A program made the position numbers and the translations under genes. Below, one piece after another: positions 24,956-34,724 of a DNA stretch of 64,000 nt. Below the pieces are notes generated by a model, which was given only the letters and a program-made list of their open reading frames with translations, did no database searches and was not told where the DNA came from. The stretch spans positions 47,155-111,154 of the forward strand of contig NZ_OCTU01000003.1 of the NCBI RefSeq assembly GCF_900232945.1, in the 5' to 3' direction. Within the stretch, counting starts at the first letter, position 1, and each line of letters starts with the position of its first letter. This DNA comes from Urinicoccus timonensis. GTDB taxonomy: Bacteria; Bacillota; Clostridia; Tissierellales; Peptoniphilaceae.

Positions 24956-25935
24956 TAGAGATTTTTAATCTAAAAAATATCATGATTCTTTTAGGGGCCT
25001 TTATTTGCTCCACCCTGGTTGGACGGTTTGTTCTACCACAACTAAAAAGATTAAATGCAGGACAGAGCATCCGGGATGATGGCCCCAGTTCCCATCTGGT
25101 TAAGGAGGGGACTCCCACCATGGGAGGAATCATCTTCCTCCTGACTCTTTGCCTGGGGATTCTAGTCTTTCGTCTCTTTGACATTGAAGGCCTTCTCCTG
25201 ATTTTTTCTACCCTGGCCTTTGGTTTGGTAGGTTTTTTTGACGACTACATCAAGGTAGTGAAAAAGAGAAACCTGGGTTTTACGGCCCTGCAAAAGCTTC
25301 TTTGTCAGATCCTTATTGCCTTTATCTTGGTCTTTGTTCAATCCAAGAACCAAGGTCTATCAACAGAAATTATCATCCCCTTTGTCCAATCTCCTTGGGA
25401 CATGGGAGCCTTTTACATTCCCTTTATTATTTTTGTAGTGGTGGGAACAGTGAATTCAGTTAACCTGACAGATGGCCTAGATGGCCTGTCCAGTTCCATT
25501 ACCATAACTGTGTCTATCTTTTTTGCCCTGGCGGCCAATGCCTTGAACCATCCCACCATTGAAAGTTTTGCTCTTTTATTGGTTGGATCCTTGGCAGGCT
25601 TTTTGGTCTACAACAAGTATCCGGCAAAAGTTTTTATGGGAGACACAGGGTCCTTGGCCCTGGGAGGAGCCGTGGCAGCCATGGCTGTTTTATTGCAACT
25701 GCCTATTTTACTACCCCTGGCAGGAGGGATTTATTTTGTGGAGACCCTGTCTGTTATCCTCCAAGTGATTTCCTTTAAATTGACGGGAAAGAGGATTTTT
25801 CTTATGAGTCCCCTCCACCACCACTATGAACAAAAGGGATGGCATGAAAAGAAAGTCGTCAAGGTCTTTGTTCTAAGCTCAATCCTTCTCTGCCTTTTGG
25901 CCTACCTATTATTGCTATATGGGGTGGTTCGATGA
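24952..25935 (+). CDS. mraY: Phospho-N-acetylmuramoyl-pentapeptide-transferase
   Basis: A 327-residue polytopic membrane enzyme with about ten TM helices. It moves phospho-MurNAc-pentapeptide to undecaprenyl phosphate to make lipid I. It has FFDDYIKVVKKRNLG (the Asp-Asp catalytic motif), NLTDGLDGL, FMGDTGSLALGG and SPLHHHYEQKGWHE. ATGA overlaps join it to the PBP gene before and murD after. Confidence 0.96.
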   Translation: MIEIFNLKNIMILLGAFICSTLVGRFVLPQLKRLNAGQSIRDDGPSSHLVKEGTPTMGGIIFLLTLCLGILVFRLFDIEGLLLIFSTLAFGLVGFFDDYIKVVKKRNLGFTALQKLLCQILIAFILVFVQSKNQGLSTEIIIPFVQSPWDMGAFYIPFIIFVVVGTVNSVNLTDGLDGLSSSITITVSIFFALAANALNHPTIESFALLLVGSLAGFLVYNKYPAKVFMGDTGSLALGGAVAAMAVLLQLPILLPLAGGIYFVETLSVILQVISFKLTGKRIFLMSPLHHHYEQKGWHEKKVVKVFVLSSILLCLLAYLLLLYGVVR

Positions 25936-27215
25936 AAAGAAGGATTGCCATTCTTGGCTTCGGAACCACGGGAAAGGCCTGCTACCAGGCCTTAAAAGAC
26001 CGCTACCAAGTCTATATTTATGATGAAAATGCAGAAATTTCAGAGAACCTAAGATTGACCCAGGACCGGTATGGGGAAGTGGACTATTGTATCAAGAGTC
26101 CTGGAATCCATCCTGACCAGGAAATCATCCGCCAATTAGAGGACCGGAAGATTCCAATCTATTCAGACCTAGAGGTCTTTCAAAAACTTCTGGATAAAAA
26201 GATTTATACCATTGCAGTGACAGGGACCAATGGCAAGACCACAACTAGCCTGGCCATCCACCACATCTTAAAGGAAGCTGGCAAGAGGGTTTTTTTAGCT
26301 GGCAATATCGGCCGAGGGGTCTTTGACCTTATGGGCCTTCTACAGGATGGGGACTATTTGGTCTTGGAATGCAGTTCCTTTCAATTAAAATACATCCAAG
26401 ACTTTCATCCCAACATCGCCATTATAACCAATATCAGCCAGGACCACCTGGACTGGCACCACACAGTGGAGGACTACCAGGCCAGTAAGAAGAAAATTAC
26501 AAAGAACCAAAATCCAGAGGACCTTTGTCTGGTTAACAGGGATGACCCTGTATCCTATCAAACCCCTAGCCTGGCCAGGAGAGAAAGTGTCTCTAGCTGC
26601 CAGGAGGCAGATGCCTATCTAAAGGATGGTCAAATGATTATCCATGGCCAGGTCCTGGGACCCACCAGCAACTTTCAATTGGTGGGAGACCACAACATGA
26701 CCAACTTGGCCTTTGCTCTTTTGGCGGCGGAGGAAGTGGGTCTTCCCATTCAAGATGCCTTTCGATATGGGGCCAGCTTTAAGGCTGTTGACCACCGGCT
26801 ACAATTTGTGGCCAAGATTGACGGGGTGGCCTATTACAACGACTCCAAGGGAACCAATCCCGATTCAACAGATGTAGCCCTAGCAAGTTTTCCGGGTCAT
26901 ATTACCCTAATTGCAGGGGGATATGACAAGGGGAGCAGCTTTTTACCCCTTCTGGAAAAGCACAAGGGAAAAATTTCCCAGCTTATTGTCATGGGGCAAA
27001 CAAAAGACCGTTGGATCCAGGAAGCCCAGGAGGTGGGCCTAGAATCCATCCATCCTGTGTCCTCCATGGAAGAGGCTGTGAAGAAGGCCAAAGACCTGAC
27101 CAAAGAAGGGGTTGTCCTTCTGTCTCCAGCCTGTGCTTCTTGGGGAGCCTATAGGAATTATGAGGAAAGAGGCAGGGATTTTATGGACCAAGTGAAGAAG
27201 TTGGAGGAGGAGTAA
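25932..27215 (+). CDS. murD: UDP-N-acetylmuramoyl-L-alanine--D-glutamate ligase
   Basis: A 427-residue Mur ligase that adds D-Glu to UDP-MurNAc-L-Ala. An N-terminal Rossmann-like domain is followed by the ATP loop VTGTNGKTTTS near 97-107. The central domain has SSFQLKYI and DHLDWH, and the C-terminal domain has SPACASWGAYRNYEERG. The other Mur ligases (murC, murE, murF) are not at this locus. It overlaps mraY by four bases and abuts ftsW. Confidence 0.95.
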   Translation: MKRRIAILGFGTTGKACYQALKDRYQVYIYDENAEISENLRLTQDRYGEVDYCIKSPGIHPDQEIIRQLEDRKIPIYSDLEVFQKLLDKKIYTIAVTGTNGKTTTSLAIHHILKEAGKRVFLAGNIGRGVFDLMGLLQDGDYLVLECSSFQLKYIQDFHPNIAIITNISQDHLDWHHTVEDYQASKKKITKNQNPEDLCLVNRDDPVSYQTPSLARRESVSSCQEADAYLKDGQMIIHGQVLGPTSNFQLVGDHNMTNLAFALLAAEEVGLPIQDAFRYGASFKAVDHRLQFVAKIDGVAYYNDSKGTNPDSTDVALASFPGHITLIAGGYDKGSSFLPLLEKHKGKISQLIVMGQTKDRWIQEAQEVGLESIHPVSSMEEAVKKAKDLTKEGVVLLSPACASWGAYRNYEERGRDFMDQVKKLEEE

Positions 27216-27216
27216 G

Positions 27217-28302
27217 ATGAAAAAAAGGCCTTTCCACCTGGGACTTTTACTTTCCATTGTCCTACTTTTAATTGTCGGTGTTTTATTTGTAGCCAGTGCT
27301 TCTTCCTATGAGGGTCTGGCCAAAATGGGAAATAACCTTCATTTCATCAAAAGGCACCTGGTCTTTTTACTAACGGGCTTATGCTTTTTTGTTTTGGCCT
27401 CCAGGATGTCTATTGACTTTATCCGGCGGATGAGCCTGCCCTTTTTCGTCCTGAGTGTCTTTCTCTGTGCCCTACTCTACACCCCCCTGGGAGTCAGCCA
27501 CTATAATAGTGTTCGCTGGTTAAAGATTCCCCTGGTGGGCTTTGAATTTATGCCCTCAGACCTCTTAAAGTATGCGTCTATTTTTTACTTAAGTGATTAT
27601 TTGGTTAAAAACCGAGGGACTACTAGAAAATTTAAGACATTTGCAGTGATTATTGGTATAATTGGACTATCGACAGGTTTAGTTATTTTAAGAGACTTTT
27701 CCACAGGCATGGTTATCGGCCTAAGCCTCCTTTCCCTCTTTTTTGTCTTGGGAATGGAGCCCTACCAATATGCACTATCGGGGCTGGGTGGGGGAGCCTT
27801 GGCCTTTCTTATGATTCGGATGATGCCCTACCGGATGGAAAGAATGATGAGTTTTATAGACCCCTTTGACGACATCCAGGATACGGATTGGCAGTTGGCC
27901 AACTCCCTATTTGCCCATGGAATTGGGGGTTTTTGGGGCGTAGGTTATTTAAATAGCCGGCTAAAACAAGGCTATTTGCCCATGAGCTACAATGACTTTA
28001 TCTTTCCAATTATTGGGGAAGAATGGGGATTTTTAGGAACGACCTTTGTGGTCCTTCTCTACTTTATCTTTACTCTTTCGGGCTTACAGGTGGCCAGTCG
28101 GTGTAAAAATCTTTATGAGCAATTAATCGCAACGGGAATTACCGTATGTATTTCCATTCAGGCGTTTTTTAATATGGGAGTTACCATTGGAATCCTGCCA
28201 GTTACAGGCTTGACCCTCCCCTTTATATCCTATGGGGGAACTTCTTTGTGGGTTTGTCTAGTGGCTGCTGGAATCCTATTAGGACGGTCGAAAAACCACT
28301 AG
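27217..28302 (+). CDS. ftsW: SEDS peptidoglycan polymerase FtsW
   Basis: A 361-residue protein with about ten TM helices of the FtsW/RodA/SpoVE family. It polymerises lipid II together with its cognate class B PBP. Visible signatures are FMPSDLLKYASI, DFSTGMVIG, FIFPIIGEEWGF and the C-terminal TGLTLPFISYGGTS. Position in the dcw cluster next to murG favours FtsW over RodA. GGAGGAG precedes the ATG. Confidence 0.92.
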   Translation: MKKRPFHLGLLLSIVLLLIVGVLFVASASSYEGLAKMGNNLHFIKRHLVFLLTGLCFFVLASRMSIDFIRRMSLPFFVLSVFLCALLYTPLGVSHYNSVRWLKIPLVGFEFMPSDLLKYASIFYLSDYLVKNRGTTRKFKTFAVIIGIIGLSTGLVILRDFSTGMVIGLSLLSLFFVLGMEPYQYALSGLGGGALAFLMIRMMPYRMERMMSFIDPFDDIQDTDWQLANSLFAHGIGGFWGVGYLNSRLKQGYLPMSYNDFIFPIIGEEWGFLGTTFVVLLYFIFTLSGLQVASRCKNLYEQLIATGITVCISIQAFFNMGVTIGILPVTGLTLPFISYGGTSLWVCLVAAGILLGRSKNH

Positions 28303-28310
28303 GAGGTTTT

Positions 28311-29414
28311 ATGCGGATTATTTTATCAGGTGGTGGTACTGGGGGGCATATCATGCCGGCCCTGGCCATTGCAGAGGAATTAAAAAAAACAGAGGGTGTT
28401 GAGGTATTTTATGTAGGCAAGGAGGGTTCCTTGGAAGAGGAACTGGTTCAAAGGGAGGGGATTAAGTTTTACCCCATCCCCGTAGAGGGCCTACCTAGAA
28501 AAAAAGTGTCCACCAAGACTATCCACACCATGTGGTCCTTGTTTCAAGGCATGCAGGCCTGTGGAAAGATCCTCAAGGATATTAAGCCAGATGTTGTCAT
28601 TGGAACCGGGGGTTATGTTTGTGCTCCTGTGGTCTTAAAGGCCCAACAGTTTGGCATTCCTACAGTTTTGCAGGAACAAAATGCTTTTCCTGGCAAGGCC
28701 AACCGCTTTTTGGCCAAAAAGGCCTCCTTTGTGGCCTTGAACTTTAAGGAAGCCAAGGTCTATTTCAAGAGGAAGGACAATTTAATTTACACAGGCAACC
28801 CTGTCCGTCAAGCTTTTTTGGACCAGGTTTCAGAGGATAAGTCCCGGGAAGAAAAAGTGGTCCTATCCTTTGGTGGGTCAGGGGGACAAGAGTCAACCAA
28901 TGAGGCCATTAAGGAAATTTTGGCCCAACATGACCAGCTACCCTTCCACCTTATCCATATTACAGGTCGGGACTACTATGATGAATTTATGGAGGGCTTG
29001 GAGGAAAGGGAGGATACGGAAATCCTATCTTTTTCCATGGAAATTCCCAAGTTGATGCAGGGGGCAGACCTGGTTATTGCCAGTTCTTCAGCCATGACCC
29101 TGGCAGAAATCAGCGCCCTATCCAAGGCCAGTATCTTAATTCCCAAGGCCTATACAGCTGGAAACCACCAAGTCTTTAATGGCAAGAGCTACGAGTCCCA
29201 AGGAGCCTCCATCCTACTTTATGAAGAGGACCTGACAGGGGAAAAACTCTATGCCAGCATTGAAAAACTATTGGAAAATGACCAAATGCGACAAGACATG
29301 GGCCGGAGTGCAAACCGCATGTGTAACGAAGATGCAGTAAAGGAAATTGCAAATCGAGTATTGGAGTTGGGAAGAGATGGCAAAAAAAAGAAGAAGAAAA
29401 AGGCTAACAGCTAA
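28311..29414 (+). CDS. murG: UDP-GlcNAc:lipid I GlcNAc transferase MurG
   Basis: A 367-residue GT28 glycosyltransferase, membrane-associated, that makes lipid II. It has GGGTGGHIMPALA at the N-terminus, GTGGYVCAPVVL, QEQNAFPGKANR and the C-terminal LIPKAYTAGNHQVFNGKSY. ATG 28311 has AGGAGG at 28301-28306; the longer frame from 28248 would overlap ftsW and lacks a site. The tail ends in seven consecutive lysines because it shares 38 bases with the basic start of ftsQ, an unusual overlap. Confidence 0.95.
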   Translation: MRIILSGGGTGGHIMPALAIAEELKKTEGVEVFYVGKEGSLEEELVQREGIKFYPIPVEGLPRKKVSTKTIHTMWSLFQGMQACGKILKDIKPDVVIGTGGYVCAPVVLKAQQFGIPTVLQEQNAFPGKANRFLAKKASFVALNFKEAKVYFKRKDNLIYTGNPVRQAFLDQVSEDKSREEKVVLSFGGSGGQESTNEAIKEILAQHDQLPFHLIHITGRDYYDEFMEGLEEREDTEILSFSMEIPKLMQGADLVIASSSAMTLAEISALSKASILIPKAYTAGNHQVFNGKSYESQGASILLYEEDLTGEKLYASIEKLLENDQMRQDMGRSANRMCNEDAVKEIANRVLELGRDGKKKKKKKANS

Positions 29415-30216
29415 ACAAAGAAACCGTCGTCGGGCTCTCTTTAGTATTCTCTTTATAGGCATCATAACCCTAGGAGTCCACTTGATAAAAAGCAACCTGG
29501 TGACCATTAAAGATATAAGGGTCCAGGGAAATAAGAAGGTTTCCCGGGAGGAAATCTTAAAAACCAGCAAGCTAGACCTAGGGGGAAAACTCTACAAGCA
29601 AGACAACCAGGCTATTGAAGCAAAAATTGAAAGAATCCCCTATATTAAGGATGCCCAGGTTAAAAAGAGTATCCGAGGAATCTTATCCATCCAGGTTGAA
29701 GAAAGAAGTCCTGTGGCCCAGCTTAACTTCCGGGACCACTATGTCAATGTAGACCAGGACCTGCGGATTTTGGAAAAGACCATGCAGTTTCAACCAGACT
29801 ATATCAAGATCAACGGACTTACCATTAAAAACCTGCAAATGGGGTCCTATCTCTTTTTAAATGACAAGCAAAAGGACCTTCGAAAGATGGTTACGGGAAT
29901 CCTACAAAGTGACCTCAAGGACAAGATCCAGGCCATTGATATCAAGGCCCAGGGCTTGGACCTCCTAACCAAGGACGACATCCAAGTGGTCTTTGACTCC
30001 ACCAAGGATAGCGAATATAAGTGCAAGCAACTCTTGGTGGTCTTGGAAAAAATCCAGTCCATGGATAAAAACATTAGCATGATTTTAATGGACAAGGGCA
30101 AGGACCCTGTGGCCGTTACAGAAAGTAACAAGGCCCAGGCCAGGGAGGACTCCAATAATATGACTTCTTCAAAGGGGTCCCAAGGAAAAGAAAAAGAGAA
30201 AGATTCCCAGGAATAA
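29377..30216 (+). CDS. ftsQ: Cell division protein FtsQ/DivIB
   Basis: A 279-residue bitopic division protein. The cytoplasmic start is strongly basic (KKRRRKRLTAKQRNRRR), followed by a TM helix at about 22-40 and a POTRA domain from VTIKDIRVQGNKKVSREEIL. The FtsQ/DivIB beta domain ends near residue 250, and the tail is Lys/Ser-rich. ATG 29377 lies inside the murG 3' end, so translation is probably coupled. FtsA is absent between this gene and ftsZ. Confidence 0.88.
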   Translation: MAKKRRRKRLTAKQRNRRRALFSILFIGIITLGVHLIKSNLVTIKDIRVQGNKKVSREEILKTSKLDLGGKLYKQDNQAIEAKIERIPYIKDAQVKKSIRGILSIQVEERSPVAQLNFRDHYVNVDQDLRILEKTMQFQPDYIKINGLTIKNLQMGSYLFLNDKQKDLRKMVTGILQSDLKDKIQAIDIKAQGLDLLTKDDIQVVFDSTKDSEYKCKQLLVVLEKIQSMDKNISMILMDKGKDPVAVTESNKAQAREDSNNMTSSKGSQGKEKEKDSQE

Positions 30217-30227
30217 AGGGATAATAG

Positions 30228-30256
30228 TTGACTATTTTGTCATTTATTACTAGAAT
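30228..30256 (+). promoter_or_regulatory. Promoter of ftsZ
   Basis: TTGACT (30228-30233), 17 bases, TAGAAT (30251-30256). It gives ftsZ transcription independent of the dcw promoter. Confidence 0.75.
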
Positions 30257-30310
30257 AGAAGTATATAACTCTACTTAAAGAATCACTGTCAAAAATATAG
30301 GAGGATTAAG

Positions 30311-31393
30311 ATGTTGGATTTTGATATGGATCATGAAGACTTTGCCAGAATTAAAGTAGCTGGTGTTGGTGGCGGTGGAAACAACGCTGTAAACCGGATG
30401 ATTAATAATGGAGTAAAGGGTGTTGGTTTTATTGCCTTTAATACAGACCGTCAAGCCCTGAAAAATTCCTTTGCTGAAACTAAGATTCAAATTGGTGAAA
30501 AGACTACCAAGGGTCTTGGTGCTGGAGCAAGCCCATCTGTAGGGGAACAATCTGCAGAAGAAAGTCTTGACGAAATTCGTGAAGCCTTAGAAGGAGCAGA
30601 CATGGTGTTCATCACAGCAGGTATGGGTGGTGGAACTGGTACTGGTGCTGCACCTGTTATTGCTGAAGTAGCCAAGGAAATGGGCGCCTTAACTGTTGGT
30701 GTTGTTACCCGTCCCTTTACCTTTGAAGGAATCAAGAGAAAGAAACAAGCTGAAGCAGGAATCAAGGCCTTAAAAGACAAGGTAGATACCCTGGTAATCA
30801 TTCCAAATGACCGTCTACTTCAAATCAGTGACAAGAAAACAAGCTTTGCAGAAGCTTTTGAAATGGCTGATGAGGTCCTGAAACAAGGGATCCAAGGCAT
30901 TAGTGATCTAATCAGTGTTCCCAGCATGATTAACCTTGACTTTGCCGATGTTAAAACTGTTATGTACGACAAGGGAATTGCCCACATGGGTATTGGCTTT
31001 GCATCTGGAGATGAAAGAGCCAAGGAAGCAGCTAAGATGGCGATCCAATCACCCCTTTTAGAAACTTCTATTGAAGGAGCACGGTCTGTTCTCTTAAACA
31101 TTACCGGTGGTGGAGACCTAGGTATTTTTGAAGTAACTGAAGCAGCAGACTTGATTCGGGATGCAGTAGACGAAGATGCAAACATCATCTTTGGTGCAGG
31201 AATTGACGAAAGCCTAAAAGACCAAGTAAAGGTTACTGTTATTGCAACAGATTTTGACATTTACAATGAAGACAAGGCTTCATCTACTAATCCATTGGAT
31301 GCAGCTAGAAATAAGATGAAGGAAGACTTAGAAAATAAAGAAGATAAAAAGAATACAGGAGAACTACAAATTCCTGACTTTTTACGTAGATAA
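30311..31393 (+). CDS. ftsZ: Cell division GTPase FtsZ
   Basis: A 360-residue tubulin-like GTPase that forms the Z ring. It has [12 protein letters not shown] near residues 17-28, the tubulin signature [10 protein letters not shown], then TRPFTFEG. The C-terminal linker is short and Lys/Glu-rich, ending in the conserved peptide IPDFLRR that binds membrane anchors. Its codon use differs from its neighbours (more GGT/GCA), as expected for high expression. GGAGG precedes the ATG. It has its own promoter and terminator. Confidence 0.97.
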   Translation: MLDFDMDHEDFARIKVAGVGGGGNNAVNRMINNGVKGVGFIAFNTDRQALKNSFAETKIQIGEKTTKGLGAGASPSVGEQSAEESLDEIREALEGADMVFITAGMGGGTGTGAAPVIAEVAKEMGALTVGVVTRPFTFEGIKRKKQAEAGIKALKDKVDTLVIIPNDRLLQISDKKTSFAEAFEMADEVLKQGIQGISDLISVPSMINLDFADVKTVMYDKGIAHMGIGFASGDERAKEAAKMAIQSPLLETSIEGARSVLLNITGGGDLGIFEVTEAADLIRDAVDEDANIIFGAGIDESLKDQVKVTVIATDFDIYNEDKASSTNPLDAARNKMKEDLENKEDKKNTGELQIPDFLRR

Positions 31394-31398
31394 CAAGG

Positions 31399-31429
31399 AT
31401 ACGTATCCTCAGGGATACGTATTTTTTTG
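31399..31429 (+). terminator. Intrinsic terminator after ftsZ
   Basis: ATACGTATCC (31399-31408), loop TCAG, GGATACGTAT (31413-31422), then seven T. Confidence 0.92.
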
Positions 31430-31455
31430 TTTATTTTTATCTATTTGGAGGATCT

Positions 31456-31920
31456 ATGAAGTGTCCATATTGCAATTACCCAGATTCTAAAGTTATAGAC
31501 TCCAGACCTTCGGATGAAGCCATTCGAAGAAGACGGGAGTGCGTAAAGTGTGGAGGTCGCTTTACCACCTATGAGCGGATTGAAAAAACCCCCTTGATGG
31601 TGGTAAAAAAAGATAAGACTGTGGAATCTTTTGACCCAGACAAGCTCTTAAATGGCATGATCCGCTCTTGCGAAAAAAGGCCTGTGAAAATGGCGACTTT
31701 AGAGGCAATTGTAGGAGATATTGAAAAAAGCATACGGAATGAATTTAAAAAGGAAGTCAGCTCAGCAGAGTTGGGACGGCGAGTCATGGAAGCCCTGAAA
31801 GAGGTCGATGAGGTGGCCTATGTCCGCTTTGCTTCTGTCTATCGACAATTTAAGGATGTATCTTCGTTTATGGATGAGTTGAGCCAGTTTATTGACGACA
31901 GAAAGGGAGAGAAAAAATGA
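31456..31920 (+). CDS. nrdR: Transcriptional repressor NrdR
   Basis: A 154-residue repressor of ribonucleotide reductase genes. The N-terminal zinc ribbon has CPYC near residue 3 and CVKC near residue 31; the sequence RRRRECVKCGGRFTTYER is characteristic. The ATP-cone (about 49-139) senses ATP/dATP. GGAGG precedes the ATG. It overlaps the racemase gene by four bases. No NrdR box is evident near it. Confidence 0.95.
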   Translation: MKCPYCNYPDSKVIDSRPSDEAIRRRRECVKCGGRFTTYERIEKTPLMVVKKDKTVESFDPDKLLNGMIRSCEKRPVKMATLEAIVGDIEKSIRNEFKKEVSSAELGRRVMEALKEVDEVAYVRFASVYRQFKDVSSFMDELSQFIDDRKGEKK

Positions 31921-32981
31921 CCTATCCGAAACTATTGGTGAAAAGAGACATTGTACTGAAAAATGTGAAAGCCTTGAAAAAACTAACTTCTGAAAATGAA
32001 GTGGGAATCTTGTATGGCGTCACCAAGGTTTTTTGTGCAGACCCAGAACTTGCTAAAATTTACATTGAAGGTGGCGTAGATGGCCTGGCAGATTCCAGGA
32101 TTCAAAATTTGAAAAAATTGCAAAATTTTGATATTGATAAAATCCTCTTAAGACTACCCCAACATTCAGAAGTGGACGAGGTGGTCCGCTATGCAGACAT
32201 CAGCCTAAACTCCGAAATCTCTACCCTAAGAAAGTTAAATGAAGCTGCTGCTAAGGCAGGCTGCCGCCACAAGGCCATCTTGATGGTGGACCTCGGAGAC
32301 CTAAGAGAAGGTTTCTTCCAGGAAGAAGACTTCTACCAAGCTGTAGAAGAAGTCCTCAAGATGGACCACTTGATCTTGGAAGGAATCGGAACCAACCTAA
32401 CCTGCTATGGAGCTGTTATTCCAAAGCCCCATATCCTAAAGCGTCTGGATGACTATAAACAAGGAGTAAAGGATCGCTTTGACTATGATCTCAAGGTTGT
32501 CAGTGGGGGGAACTCATCCTCTGTCTATCTTTTGGGCAAGGAAAAACTTCCCAGTATCAACAACCTCCGCCTAGGAGAAACCCTTATCCGGGGAACCGAG
32601 TCCTCCTATGGGAAACAACTGCCAGGGACCAATTCCAAGGGCTGGGTCCTTCAAGCCCAAATTATTGAAATCAAGGAAAAACCCTCTGTCCCTGTGGAAG
32701 AAACTGGTCTGGATGCCTTTGGTCATGAACCGGTTTTCGTAGACCGGGGAGTTCGCAAGAGGGCCCTTATTGCTATAGGCAAGCAAGACATTGTCAATGA
32801 GTCTCTCTATCCCGTGGACAAGGACATGATTGTCCTGGGTGGGTCCAGTGACCATACCATTTTGGATATTTCAGATTGCCAAAAAGACTATCAAGTTGGG
32901 GATATTGTAGAGTTTAACCTGGACTATGTAGGCGTTTTGATGACTTGTACATCTGAATATGTGGATGTTGAGATTATCTAA
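31917..32981 (+). CDS. Alanine/ornithine racemase family PLP enzyme
   Basis: A 354-residue fold-type III PLP enzyme related to clostridial ornithine racemase. The PLP lysine is probably Lys37 in YGVTKVFCAD. The GLADSRIQNLKKL, LMVDLGDLREGF and VSGGNSSSVYLL segments match that subgroup rather than typical Alr. It would interconvert L- and D-ornithine or a similar basic amino acid, for peptidoglycan or amino acid fermentation. Which substrate it uses cannot be told from sequence. ATGA overlap with nrdR suggests cotranscription; the functional link is unclear. Confidence 0.8.
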   Translation: MTYPKLLVKRDIVLKNVKALKKLTSENEVGILYGVTKVFCADPELAKIYIEGGVDGLADSRIQNLKKLQNFDIDKILLRLPQHSEVDEVVRYADISLNSEISTLRKLNEAAAKAGCRHKAILMVDLGDLREGFFQEEDFYQAVEEVLKMDHLILEGIGTNLTCYGAVIPKPHILKRLDDYKQGVKDRFDYDLKVVSGGNSSSVYLLGKEKLPSINNLRLGETLIRGTESSYGKQLPGTNSKGWVLQAQIIEIKEKPSVPVEETGLDAFGHEPVFVDRGVRKRALIAIGKQDIVNESLYPVDKDMIVLGGSSDHTILDISDCQKDYQVGDIVEFNLDYVGVLMTCTSEYVDVEII

Positions 32982-33005
32982 AAAATTTTTCAACTAGAAA
33001 ATTAG

Positions 33006-33040
33006 GGGACCTATTCAGAAAACTGAACTAGGTCCCTTGT
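33006..33040 (+). terminator. Terminator-like hairpin after the racemase gene
   Basis: GGGACCTA-TTCAG (33006-33018) pairs with CTGAA-(C)-TAGGTCCC (33023-33036), followed by TTGTT. The stem is strong and the T-run weak. Confidence 0.6.
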
Positions 33041-33055
33041 TAAAGGAGAAGGAGA

Positions 33056-33274
33056 ATGAAGAAGACAGGACTTTGCCCAAAGTGTGGCTCAAAGGATCTT
33101 TTATTGGTGCCTGGAAAGGCAGGTGCCTATGGAAGCGGAAATAATATTATGATAGGGCATAGTATTTTTTCGGCAGTTTTAGTCAACCGCTATGTTTGTT
33201 GTACTTGTGGCTTTACAGAAGAATGGGTGGACCTAGAGGACATTCCCAAGTTAAAGGGAAAATACGACCAATAG
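33056..33274 (+). CDS. Small zinc-ribbon protein
   Basis: A 72-residue protein with two CxxC knuckles: CPKC at residues 7-10 and CCTC at about 48-51, followed by GFTEEWVDLEDIPKL. The middle (GSGNNIMIGHSIFSAVLVNRY) is mostly non-polar. Such proteins occur in many Bacillota without assigned function. AAAGGAGAAGGAG precedes the ATG. It lies alone between a hairpin terminator and rarA, 46 bases from the latter. Confidence 0.65.
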   Translation: MKKTGLCPKCGSKDLLLVPGKAGAYGSGNNIMIGHSIFSAVLVNRYVCCTCGFTEEWVDLEDIPKLKGKYDQ

Positions 33275-33320
33275 AAAGAAGCCTTGGAAAAGGTCTTTAA
33301 GAATGGGATAAGGAGAAGGA

Positions 33321-34649
33321 ATGGATTTATTTACCCTGCAAATGGAAAACAAGTTAAAAACCACGGCTCCCTTGCCGGAGAGGATGCGACCCAAGAGTCT
33401 TGAAGACTTTGTAGGCCAAGAGCACTTCATTGGAGAAAATCAATTTGTCAACCGGATGGTAAAAAGTGGCCGGCTAAGGTCCATGCTCTTTTATGGGCCT
33501 CCGGGAGTGGGAAAAACCACCCTGGCCTATATCATAGCCCAGGCCATGGACCACAACTTCATAGAATTATCGGCTGTAACTAGTGGGGTCAAAGAGCTGA
33601 GAGAGGCCTTGAAAAAGGCGGAAGAAGACCTGAAAATTAGAGGCAGACAAACCATCCTCTTTATCGATGAAATCCACCGTTTTAACAAGGCCCAACAAGA
33701 TGCTCTCTTGCCCTATGTTGAACAGGGAAAGATTCTTTTTATTGGCGCTACAACGGAAAACCCCTATTTCGAAGTCAACAAGGCCCTGGTGAGTCGCTGT
33801 CAAATTTTAAACTTCCATGAGCTGGATGAGGAGGACTTGAAAAAATTGGCCCTTAGGGCCCTGGAAAAAGACCAGGTCTTAAAAGACTTCCAAGCCAGCC
33901 TGGACCCCCAGGCCCTGGATTTTTTAGTCAGCCATTCCAACAAGGATGCCCGGGTCATGTTGGCGGCCTTGGAAATGGCCGTTTTAACTACGACCAAAAA
34001 AGGAGACCAGCTGGTCTTGACCAAGGAAGACATTGGTCAAAGTATGATGGAAAAACCCATCCTCTATGACAAGGGGAGCACCGACCACTATGATACGATT
34101 TCGGCCTTTATCAAAAGCCTTCGGGGGTCTGACCCCGATGCTGCCCTTTATTGGATGGCCAAGATGTTGGTGGCGGGAGAAGACCCCAAGTTCATTGCCC
34201 GGCGGATGGTGATTTTTGCATCAGAGGACATAGGCAATGCCGACCCCATGGCCCTGGTCTTGGCTACATCCACCTTTAAGGCTGTGGAAGTCATTGGCCT
34301 GCCAGAATGCCGGATCAATTTGGGCCAATGTGCCAGCTATTTAGCCTGTGCTGAAAAATCCAACCGGGCCTACCAGGGCATCAATGCGGCCATGGACTTT
34401 GTCAAAAGCCATCCCACAGCCGGTATTCCCATGTATTTAAGAGATCCACATAACCCCAGGGTCCAAGGGGAAAAGGAAGAGGCCTACAAGTACCCCCACC
34501 AATACCAAGACGCTTTTGTCCAACAGGACTACCTGCCAGAGGGCTTTCAAGACTTGGTCTTTTACAAGCCATCCAACCGGGGCTATGAAAAGAGAATCCA
34601 AGAAAGACAGGCCAAACGCTGGGACGGTAAGAAGGATTGGAGGGAATAG
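33321..34649 (+). CDS. rarA: Replication-associated recombination protein A (RarA/MgsA)
   Basis: A 442-residue AAA+ ATPase related to clamp-loader subunits, acting at stalled replication forks. It has the Walker [10 protein letters not shown], Walker [16 protein letters not shown], sensor [15 protein letters not shown], and the C-terminal RarA domain with [14 protein letters not shown] and [16 protein letters not shown]. Length is normal. AAGGAG precedes the ATG. Confidence 0.94.
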   Translation: MDLFTLQMENKLKTTAPLPERMRPKSLEDFVGQEHFIGENQFVNRMVKSGRLRSMLFYGPPGVGKTTLAYIIAQAMDHNFIELSAVTSGVKELREALKKAEEDLKIRGRQTILFIDEIHRFNKAQQDALLPYVEQGKILFIGATTENPYFEVNKALVSRCQILNFHELDEEDLKKLALRALEKDQVLKDFQASLDPQALDFLVSHSNKDARVMLAALEMAVLTTTKKGDQLVLTKEDIGQSMMEKPILYDKGSTDHYDTISAFIKSLRGSDPDAALYWMAKMLVAGEDPKFIARRMVIFASEDIGNADPMALVLATSTFKAVEVIGLPECRINLGQCASYLACAEKSNRAYQGINAAMDFVKSHPTAGIPMYLRDPHNPRVQGEKEEAYKYPHQYQDAFVQQDYLPEGFQDLVFYKPSNRGYEKRIQERQAKRWDGKKDWRE

Positions 34650-34660
34650 GGAGAAAAGTC

Positions 34661-34689
34661 TTGTCATTCAGGGCTTTATCGTCTATAAT
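34661..34689 (+). promoter_or_regulatory. Promoter of the asnS T-box leader
   Basis: TTGTCA (34661-34666), 17 bases, TATAAT (34684-34689). The transcript would start near 34696. Confidence 0.82.
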
Positions 34690-34724
34690 TGTTACATTAG
34701 TAGCTAAAAATAAAAATTTCTTGC

